This document shows positions 58,761 through 64,000 of a stretch of 64,000 nucleotides of DNA, one piece after another. Below the pieces are notes generated by a model. It did not search any database. It saw only the letters and a program-made list of their open reading frames with translations, and was not told the DNA's origin. Made by a program: the position numbers and the translations under genes. Each line of letters opens with the position of its first letter. Position 1 is the first letter of the stretch. The DNA comes from an uncultured Eubacterium sp. (GTDB lineage Bacteria; Bacillota; Clostridia; Lachnospirales; Lachnospiraceae), in contig CAMUHY010000002.1 of the NCBI GenBank assembly GCA_947088865.1, forward strand, positions 239,802 through 303,801, given 5' to 3'.

Positions 58761-58913
58761 AACCTCATCAAGGAAGTCTCTCTCTTCAATGCTGCAAAAG
58801 CATAAGTGGAGGGAACTTGCTTGTTTCAGTGGGTATAAGCTTTCACTGAAAAGCTACGGTAGTAGCTAAGTGGTTTAAGCAAGTAGCGTAGTGGATTGCG
58901 AATAACCGCTTAA
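58761..58913 (+). repeat. Structured palindromic repeat element, copy B
   Basis: About 153 bp, related to copy A at 61361-61514 in inverted orientation. In order it contains a degenerate first hairpin, TTTCAGTG/TCACTGAAA, AGCTAC-GGTA-GTAGCT, and a last hairpin AGTGG-loop-CCGCT with the conserved loop ATTGCGAATA. Confidence 0.7.
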
Positions 58914-59111
58914 CTATTTAAAACATTCCAATGCAATTATAATAATGAAAAATAATGTTGAATAGAATACCATAAACATAAAATCAATTGGTATATGAAT
59001 CCCCTATATTGTTAAGATACACAATAGTTTAATTTACTAATACTGCTTAGAACGATTTTAGTTCAAATCAAAACAACTATATTTAAAGGTTAGACCAAAA
59101 AAATTTAGAAA

Positions 59112-59136
59112 AGGTGCTTGAAAAACTCAAGCACCT
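59112..59136 (-). terminator. Terminator downstream of the Rpn-type fragment
   Basis: AGGTGCTTGA, 5-nt loop, TCAAGCACCT, followed on the minus strand by a T-rich stretch. Confidence 0.85.
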
Positions 59137-59189
59137 AGATTTCTATCTTTTATAACTTTATTAGTTTAAAAATGTGAATTGGCTCTTAC

Positions 59190-59445
59190 TTATTCAGACT
59201 CTCTTGCCAATTCCTCGACTTCCTCTACTGAAAGTCCAGAACCAACTGCTATTTCTTCAAAAGATAATTTTTTCATCTTTAAAAGCCGTTTTGCCATTTT
59301 GATATTGGCTTCATATGTTGCTTCTCGTCTTTCTTCAAGTCTTGCTTCGTGTCTTTCACTCTCTAAATAAGAACGCATAATCTCTTCATTATCATATAAT
59401 ACCATCATAATATCAACAACTACCTTTTCCTTATCTTTAAATAAG
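59190..59445 (-). pseudogene. Truncated paralogue of the Rpn-type nuclease gene
   Basis: A 72-residue frame (MMVLYDNEEIMRSYLESERH) plus about 12 upstream codons match the C-terminal 80 residues of the intact neighbour at 59462-60385. The shared block includes ARLEERREATYEANIKMAKR. The nuclease core is missing, so this is the 3' remnant of a duplicated gene. Confidence 0.8.
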
Positions 59446-59461
59446 TCCTACTCTCTCACCA

Positions 59462-60385
59462 TTAAATCTGTTGAAATAACTCAGCTTCTAATTCTTTTAT
59501 AGCTTCTAAAGGTAACTCAGCACAATCTGCTATTTCTTCTAATGAATACTTCTTTTTAAGCAACATACGCTTTGCCATTTTGATATTGGCTTCGTATGTT
59601 GCTTCTCGTCTTTCTTCAAGTCTTGCTTCATGCACTGCTTCATGAACTTCACTCTCCACATAAGAACGCAGAATCTCCTGCTCATCATATAATACCATCA
59701 TAATATCAACAACCTCCTTCTCCCTGCTTTCAAGATATTCCCTCAAAACATTTCTATCTTTACAAATTCTAATTGCCTCTAAAATGGATTTTTGTGTCCT
59801 TCCATACAAGGCTATTTGCTCATTACATACTTTTGTAAATAGTACATACTGGTTGATAATATCTCCTTCTTTTCCATCATATATCATTTTTACCTTGACA
59901 TCTAAACAACATTCCTTTCCACCGAAAAATTCTTGTGACAATGAAATTTCAGATGGCTTTGTTTTTCTGTCTCCTGTATAAATCACATACAATTCAGGCA
60001 TTGGTATTTGTACTTTTTTGCTTTTATATAAACTCTGCTTGGTACGCTCAAAATAATTGTGGTAAGTCTGTATCAGATACATTAATGCCCTGATAATGAT
60101 ATTTACAGTCCATGTAGACTGTGCCTCTACAAGAATCAGCAGCCTGTTTCCAACCATAAAGCCTAAATCATTATAGATATTATCGGTCAATACATTTTCA
60201 ATGGTAACATCAGTCAAATTATCTTCTGTGACCTCTTTATCTTCTGGATGGAGTGCCTGATACAACTGTATCAAATACTTTTTATCTTGAAACAGGTTTG
60301 TGAAAACACTGTCTTTAATGGTACGCTTCATAATCGTTGTATCTTCTTTTTTCTGCTCTTTGTCTGATTTTTCCAATGTCTTCAC
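59462..60385 (-). CDS. Rpn family recombination-promoting nuclease / PD-(D/E)XK transposase-like protein
   Basis: 307 residues. The N-terminal part has the PD-(D/E)XK-type core of this family: NDLGFMVGNRLLILVEAQSTW, with the Asp and EAQ acidic/Gln residues, followed by IRALMYLIQTYHNYFE. The C-terminal half is a charged helical tail ending in a small helix-turn-helix-like unit (YSLEEIADCAELPLEAIKEL). Such proteins (PF12784-like) are common in mobile or accessory regions and some promote RecA-independent recombination. The gene appears intact. A truncated copy follows. Confidence 0.85.
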   Translation of the reverse strand: MKTLEKSDKEQKKEDTTIMKRTIKDSVFTNLFQDKKYLIQLYQALHPEDKEVTEDNLTDVTIENVLTDNIYNDLGFMVGNRLLILVEAQSTWTVNIIIRALMYLIQTYHNYFERTKQSLYKSKKVQIPMPELYVIYTGDRKTKPSEISLSQEFFGGKECCLDVKVKMIYDGKEGDIINQYVLFTKVCNEQIALYGRTQKSILEAIRICKDRNVLREYLESREKEVVDIMMVLYDEQEILRSYVESEVHEAVHEARLEERREATYEANIKMAKRMLLKKKYSLEEIADCAELPLEAIKELEAELFQQI

Positions 60386-60554
60386 CTTCCTCTAAATAAA
60401 CTCTTCCATAATTATCTTACCATGAAATGCCCTGTTTTTCAATAGATTTCTCATAGCTTATCCTTCCTTCTCTATTTTATAAAACAGCACTCATAAGAAT
60501 ACCCCCATGAGTGCTGTAAATTATTTATCTTAATTCAAATAAAATTATCTTATT
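60386..60554. other. Gap with a 10-bp terminator hairpin
   Basis: ACAGCACTCA at 60484-60493 and TGAGTGCTGT at 60508-60517 form a hairpin downstream of the surface-protein remnant and upstream of the nuclease gene. Confidence 0.75.
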
Positions 60555-60851
60555 TTATGCTGTTTTACGTCTTTTACCAAGTACAACTATCATACCCATT
60601 GCTGACATACCTGCTAATAAATACAATAACATCATAGAATTATCACCTGTTGCTGGTGTTTCTTTGTTTAAAGTATTATCACCTGTAACTGGTGATGTCT
60701 TATCCTCTATTGCACCAGATGTTTCAGTATTATTTGTACTATCTTGAATCTTTGGTTCTTCACTTGTAAGCAGATAACTAGAGCAATGGTCTTGTCTTAC
60801 TGTTACATACCCCCAAATCAATCCCCTTTCACACAAATAAAATCCCCACAA
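60555..60851 (-). pseudogene. C-terminal remnant of a sortase-anchored surface protein
   Basis: The last 45 residues are a cell-wall sorting signal: ETPATGD as the LPXTG-like motif, a hydrophobic segment (MLLYLLAGMSAMGMIVVL) and the KRRKTA basic tail. A second degenerate PVTGD occurs upstream. The first 30 codons are unlike any surface protein and their start lies inside the tRNA-Cys terminator, so the upstream part of the gene has been lost. Confidence 0.65.
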
Positions 60852-60873
60852 ACTCAGTGTTTATGGGGATTTT
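60839..60873 (-). terminator. Terminator of tRNA-Cys
   Basis: AAAATCCCCA and TGGGGATTTT form a 10-bp stem with a 15-nt loop, 6 bp after the tRNA 3' end on the minus strand. Confidence 0.75.
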
Positions 60874-60878
60874 CTAAG

Positions 60879-60949
60879 AGGCGACAACCAGATTCGAACT
60901 GGTGATCAGGGTGTTGCAGACCCACGCCTTACCGCTTGGCTATGTCGCC
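60879..60949 (-). tRNA. tRNA-Cys (GCA)
   Basis: Minus strand GGCGACATAGCCAAGC at the 5' end, anticodon loop CTGCAAC (anticodon GCA) and the T arm GGTTCGAATCTGG-like CCAGTTCGAATCTGG. The acceptor arms pair (GGCGACA/TGTCGCC). No encoded CCA. Its 5' half and leader are duplicated immediately upstream. Confidence 0.96.
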
Positions 60950-60992
60950 TTATTCAATTATACTCTGCAATCTAATTCTGACAGTAAGGAAG

Positions 60993-61028
60993 TTGCAGAC
61001 CCACGCCTTACCGCTTGGCTATGTCGCC
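60993..61028 (-). pseudogene. Duplicated 5' half of tRNA-Cys
   Basis: 36 nt identical to the tRNA-Cys 5' half from the acceptor strand to the anticodon loop. The duplication has a period of 79 bp and includes the leader sequence, with a few substitutions in the second leader (CTAATTTTTATGATAAGGAA versus TCTAATTCTGACAGTAAGGA). The 3' half is absent, so it cannot form a tRNA. Confidence 0.85.
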
Positions 61029-61114
61029 TTATTTAATTATATTCTAAAATCTAATTTTTATGATAAGGAAATTACATACTTTCATCTTATCTATACTTGT
61101 TTTAAAATTCTAAA

Positions 61115-61186
61115 TGACTCCAAGGGGATTTGAACCCCTGTTACCGCCGTGAAAGGGCGGTGTCTTAACCGCTTGACCATGGAGCC
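61115..61186 (-). tRNA. tRNA-Glu (TTC)
   Basis: Minus strand GGCTCCATGGTCAAGCGG, anticodon loop CTTTCAC (anticodon TTC), T arm AGGGGTTCAAATCCCCT and 3' TGGAGTCA. It lies upstream of tRNA-Cys and its partial copy on the same strand. Confidence 0.96.
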
Positions 61187-61360
61187 TTTTTTAAGGACAT
61201 AAGACAAGTAGTCCTAAATACATAAATTCTCCTAAATAAGAATTAAACTTATATTGAGCAAAAATAACATTTTTCTCTCAACAACAAAATGTATATTACC
61301 ATATTTTAATAGGCTTTGCAAGTATTTTTTTTATTTTTTAACATTTTTTCTTTCTTATTT

Positions 61361-61514
61361 GTTAAGTAGATATTCGCAATCCGCTACTTGCTCAAACCAT
61401 CTAGCTACTATCGTAGCTTTTCAGTGGGAGCTTATACTCCCACTGAAACAAGCAAGTCCCCACCCCCACTTATGCCTTTGCAGCATTGAAGTGGGGGACT
61501 TCCTTGATGAGGTT
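61361..61514 (-). repeat. Structured palindromic repeat element, copy A
   Basis: About 154 bp, read on the minus strand. Four stem-loops in order: AAGTCC-CCCACTT paired with AAGTGGG...GGACTT; CAGTGGGAG/CTCCCACTG; AGCTAC-GATA-GTAGCT; and AAGTAG-loop-CTACTT with loop containing CGGATTGCGAATA. It is inverted relative to copy B. Confidence 0.75.
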
Positions 61515-61554
61515 AAACTCATTTTCAGTAATAAACTCAAAGAATATTCACCAT

Positions 61555-61616
61555 CTGCTCCACTACTTACTCATAACCGCATAGCTGCTACCGCACCCTT
61601 TTAATGAAAACTTACT
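61555..61616 (-). repeat. Degraded copy D of the structured repeat
   Basis: CACTACTTACTCATAACCGC and the following bases align with copy C (CACTGCTTACTCATAACCTC). The conserved loop is lost. Confidence 0.5.
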
Positions 61617-61635
61617 TGATAAAGTTAAATTATAT

Positions 61636-61671
61636 AAAACTGGTCTCTGTTAAAACCAAAAGACCAGTTTT
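61636..61671 (-). terminator. Terminator downstream of the chemotaxis receptor
   Basis: AAAACTGGTCT and AGACCAGTTTT form an 11-bp stem with a 14-nt loop, 48 bp beyond the receptor stop codon. Confidence 0.8.
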
Positions 61672-61718
61672 ATATTTAGCTTTATATTTAATATTAATAA
61701 AAAATAAACACCTTTAAC

Positions 61719-63182
61719 CTAATTTACATTAATTACTTGAGAAAGACGTTCCATACCATCTCGTACTTTTTCCATTGAGTCTAAAATAACTTGTACGCCT
61801 GATGCTTGGTCTTGTGTGGAAGTACTTATTTCTGTTGTATTCTCTACTGAATTTTGAGAAATATCCTCTACTTCCTTCATTGCTTGAAGTAAATTTTCTT
61901 TAATATGAACAACATTAGCAAGCTCTTCTTTTAATAAATCAATAACTTTAATTACCTCTTCTGAAGAATGAAGTATCGTTTCAAAAATTTGCACTGTATC
62001 ATCTAATTTTACATTAGACTCATTTACAATCGTATTGTTAGAATCCATTAATTCTGTAATTTCTTTTACAGTAAAAATAATATCTTTTAATATAGCATCA
62101 ATCTTTTGAGTAGCAGCAGAAGACTCACTTGACAACGAATTAATTTCGTCAGCCACCACTGCAAAGCCTTTTCCTGCTTCTCCAGCTCTAGCCGCTTCAA
62201 TTGCTGCATTCAAAGCAAGCAGATTTGTTTGTTTTGCAATCTGCCCAATACTTTCAATAATTTCTCCAATTGAACTTGACTTTTGTGCTAATAATGTAAC
62301 ACCTTCTGAAGCTTTTTGTGTAGATTCAATATTTTCATGAAACTTATGAGCAAGTTCTGTAATAGCTTTAATTCCCTCATCATTCTTTTCTTTGAGCATT
62401 TTCATATTTTCTACTGTTTGTTCAACTCGCTGTTCTGAATTTACAATCATTTTATTTAAATCATTAAATATCTCAATACTTCCCTCAACCTGTTGAATCT
62501 GCATATTTGCACTGTTTGAAATTTCCTCCGTAGAGGCCGCAATCTGTGTTGTACTAACCTCAAAGCCATTTAAAGAATCATAAATATTTTTAGAAGATTG
62601 CTGTAAACCTTCAAAAGCTTCACGTATACTGTTAAGCATTTCTTCTGCTTCATGCTCTTTTTTCTCAACTGTTAAAAATAATGTTCTTGCCCTCATTACA
62701 ATCATCACTGAAACAAGAATTGCAAGAATATATACCATACCTGCAAATATCCATATGGAAGTAGTGTACATTGCCAAATATGCCTGTGGAAATATTATCA
62801 TAGCTATCACATTTGGTACAATAGTAGCAATACCACACACTTTAATCATCGATAAATCATAATACGGAACTGCTAAAAATAATATCAAAAAATAAGCTTC
62901 CACCATCGCTCCAAAACAACCTGGTGTACCCAATATAATTGTTACAGCTCCAAGCACAGGTAAAATAGAAATATATATGTATTTTGCAAATTTTCCTAAA
63001 AATTTTTCTAATGCTTTGGTTATCAAACTAGCTAACACCATAAGAACGACAATACTATCTTTTACCGCTCCTCCATTAAATAACAATACATACACAAATG
63101 CAACAATTGGTATGACTGCCAAAAAAATAAACATAATTAAATTCATTCTTTTCTCTTCATTTTTTAAAATCTCTAGGTTCAT
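61719..63182 (-). CDS. Methyl-accepting chemotaxis protein
   Basis: 487 residues. The N-terminal 175 residues are five or six closely packed membrane segments without a large extracellular sensor domain, so the ligand is sensed in or near the membrane. The cytoplasmic part is a HAMP-less coiled coil ending in the signalling hairpin at about 300-345 ([34 protein letters not shown]). This tip binds CheA/CheW. No che or flagellar genes are in the window. The gene stands alone. Confidence 0.9.
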   Translation of the reverse strand: MNLEILKNEEKRMNLIMFIFLAVIPIVAFVYVLLFNGGAVKDSIVVLMVLASLITKALEKFLGKFAKYIYISILPVLGAVTIILGTPGCFGAMVEAYFLILFLAVPYYDLSMIKVCGIATIVPNVIAMIIFPQAYLAMYTTSIWIFAGMVYILAILVSVMIVMRARTLFLTVEKKEHEAEEMLNSIREAFEGLQQSSKNIYDSLNGFEVSTTQIAASTEEISNSANMQIQQVEGSIEIFNDLNKMIVNSEQRVEQTVENMKMLKEKNDEGIKAITELAHKFHENIESTQKASEGVTLLAQKSSSIGEIIESIGQIAKQTNLLALNAAIEAARAGEAGKGFAVVADEINSLSSESSAATQKIDAILKDIIFTVKEITELMDSNNTIVNESNVKLDDTVQIFETILHSSEEVIKVIDLLKEELANVVHIKENLLQAMKEVEDISQNSVENTTEISTSTQDQASGVQVILDSMEKVRDGMERLSQVINVN

Positions 63183-63620
63183 TAAAAGCCTCCCTAATAT
63201 AAAATAATTTTAATAATAGATTTCACCTATACTTTAGAAATCCCTTATTTACCTAGCATATTTTAAATTTATTTTCACGGTCTACCCAAGTAAAATATGC
63301 CTAAAAACTTTTTGGTAATTATTGTATTATTTAAAGTTATTTTAACATGACAGAAAAAAATAATCAATATTTGGTTTTTTATATTATTTATATTTTAAAT
63401 ATATTAATAAAATCAAAACAAAATATATTTTATCAATACTTTATTTTTTTATTCTTTCTTAATTTTATTTGTTTTGACATTTTTAACTAACAAATTTATT
63501 CTTTATGATTTTTCATATGCCAATTTTATACAAACATACTAAATAAAACCATGTAATAAATTAGAAATTAATAGTTTAAAAGTTATGGAAAATATAAAAA
63601 TTTATGGAATATCAATCTAA

Positions 63621-63722
63621 GTTAAGCAAATATTCGCAATCCGCTACACTGCTTACTCATAACCTCATAGTTACTATTGCAGCTTTTCAGTGAGAGCTTA
63701 TACTCCCACTGAAATAAGCACC
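63621..63722 (-). repeat. Structured palindromic repeat element, copy C
   Basis: About 102 bp; it lacks the first hairpin of copy A. It keeps TTTCAGTGGGAG/CTCTCACTGAAA and a terminal stem TAAGCA-loop-TGCTTA around the conserved CGGATTGCGAATA loop. The terminal stem differs in sequence from copy A but remains paired. Confidence 0.7.
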
Positions 63723-63733
63723 TTACAACACAC

Positions 63734-63759
63734 AAAAAAATCCTGCATATGCAGGATTT
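63734..63759 (-). terminator. Terminator of the tRNA cluster
   Basis: AAATCCTGCATATGCAGGATTT followed by a T tract on the minus strand, 5 bp after tRNA-Arg. Confidence 0.9.
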
Positions 63760-63763
63760 GCAA

Positions 63764-63837
63764 TGTACGTGACAAGATTCGAACTCGCGACCTTCTGGTC
63801 CGTAGCCAGACGCTCTATCCAGCTGAGCTACACGTAC
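63764..63837 (-). tRNA. tRNA-Arg (ACG)
   Basis: Minus strand GTACGTGTAGCTCAGCTGG, anticodon loop CTACGGA (anticodon ACG, read as ICG), T arm GAGTTCGAATCTTG and 3' CACGTACA. Part of a Val-Leu-Arg cluster. Confidence 0.96.
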
Positions 63838-63846
63838 TAAATAAAA

Positions 63847-63933
63847 TGCCGGCAACGGGAATCGAACCCGTATGGGAGTATAAGTCCCGCAGGATTTTAA
63901 GTCCTGTGCGTCTGCCTGTTCCGCCACACCGGC
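63847..63933 (-). tRNA. tRNA-Leu (TAA)
   Basis: Minus strand GCCGGTGTGGCGGAACAGGC, anticodon loop CTTAAAA (anticodon TAA), a long variable arm (class II) and T arm CGGGTTCGATTCCCG. 87 nt. Confidence 0.96.
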
Positions 63934-63939
63934 ATATAA

Positions 63940-64000
63940 TGGGACCAACAGGGCTCGAACCTGTGACCCTCTGCTTGTAAGGCAGATGCTCTCCCAGCTG
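63940..64000 (-). tRNA. tRNA-Val (TAC), truncated by window end
   Basis: The minus-strand 3' 61 nt are visible: D arm part, anticodon loop CTTACAA (anticodon TAC), T arm CAGGTTCGAGCCCTG and TGGTCCCA. The 5' end lies beyond the window. Confidence 0.93.

Larger units (their letters stand above)
58537..59189. other. Gap containing ECF-type promoter, repeat element and terminator
   Basis: No gene is seen in this stretch of about 650 bp. It holds the promoter just described, a structured repeat copy at 58761-58913, and the terminator hairpin at 59112-59136. Confidence 0.6.
61187..61718. other. Gap containing structured repeat copies and a terminator
   Basis: Contains copy A of the structured repeat (61361-61514), a degraded copy D (61555-61616), and the chemotaxis receptor terminator (61636-61671). 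No gene is convincing; one plus-strand frame of 116 codons is formed by the repeats. Confidence 0.6.
63183..63763. other. AT-rich gap with a repeat copy and terminator
   Basis: About 580 bp, very AT-rich between 63183 and 63610, no gene seen. At its right end are structured repeat copy C (63621-63722) and the tRNA cluster terminator at 63734-63759. Confidence 0.6.

Noticed and set aside
58761-61514. Composite transposon bounded by inverted copies B and A
   Set aside because: The enclosed region contains tRNA genes and unrelated fragments; no transposase or target duplication was seen, so the inverted arrangement is probably incidental.
61254-61604. Plus-strand frame of 116 codons
   Set aside because: It lies across the structured repeat copies and has no ribosome binding site or recognisable protein features.
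63622-63948. 108-residue minus-strand frame, and a 96-residue plus-strand frame, over the tRNA cluster
   Set aside because: They are tRNA genes translated in a random frame; the repeated phrases come from the T arms.

Overview
The window is AT-rich chromosomal DNA of a Gram-positive Firmicute, most likely a pectin-degrading member of the Lachnospiraceae (Lachnospira-like). This is inferred from the low GC content, strong AGGAGG ribosome binding sites, the pairs GlgC/GlgD and DnaD/DnaC-like, SpoVG, MecA, CwlD and GdpP, and two large secreted pectin methylesterases that end in dockerin modules. No phage or complete insertion sequence is present. Almost every gene is on the minus strand; the main exceptions are the AraC regulator, murC-dnaD-dnaC-prs, a DUF402 gene, mecA and a small ferredoxin.

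Layout. 0-4.2 kb: mfd and pth. 4.6-10.4 kb: a frameshifted multi-module pectin methylesterase and a divergent AraC regulator separated by palindromic operator-like sites. 10.5-13.5 kb: spoVG and the glycogen pair glgD/glgC. 13.9-19.1 kb (plus strand): murC, a DnaD-domain gene preceded by a DnaA-box cluster, a DnaC-type helicase loader, and prs. 19.3-26.2 kb: a class A penicillin-binding protein, an unrecognised 825-residue membrane-anchored protein, a methyltransferase and a YwmB-like protein. 26.3-33.5 kb: a complete F-type ATP synthase operon (atpZ, I, B, E, F, H, A, G, D, C) whose c subunit carries the Na+-binding residue set. 33.7-37.7 kb: DUF402, dCMP deaminase, rpiB, a YwlE-type phosphatase, tsaC/sua5 and cwlD. 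The order tsaC-ywlE-rpiB-(comEB)-atp resembles Bacillus subtilis.

38-42.2 kb: a two-gene cassette made of a small MinD/CpaE-like ATPase and a Ser/Thr kinase fused to a second, degenerate ATPase domain (its start region looks frameshifted), then mecA, a DUF1858 protein and a ferredoxin. 42.3-46.2 kb: dnaB, rplI, gdpP. 46.5-49.2 kb: a second dockerin-bearing pectin methylesterase. 49.5-51 kb: rpsR, ssb, rpsF and a DUF951 gene. 51-56 kb: a sirtuin overlapping a Walker-A-less CpsD-like protein, a Wzz-like protein with a 51-bp tandem-repeat coiled coil, a nucleotidyltransferase and a lipoprotein. 56.2-58.6 kb: an ECF sigma factor, an RsgI-like anti-sigma factor with a His-rich tail, and a secreted Asp/Asn/Cys/His-rich repeat protein with an ECF-like promoter. 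58.7-64 kb: an accessory zone with copies of a palindromic repeat element, an Rpn-type nuclease gene plus a truncated paralogue, a remnant of a sortase-anchored protein, tRNA-Cys with a duplicated 5' half, tRNA-Glu, a chemotaxis receptor, and a tRNA Val-Leu-Arg cluster running off the window.

The most novel-looking items are: (i) the structured repeat family, whose terminal stem varies in sequence but stays paired among copies; (ii) the kinase-ATPase fusion with its partner ATPase; (iii) the ECF/RsgI-like/His-rich secreted protein module; (iv) the variable repeat in the Wzz-like protein beside a degenerate tyrosine-kinase homologue and a sirtuin. All functional statements rest on reading the translated sequences; no database search was run.
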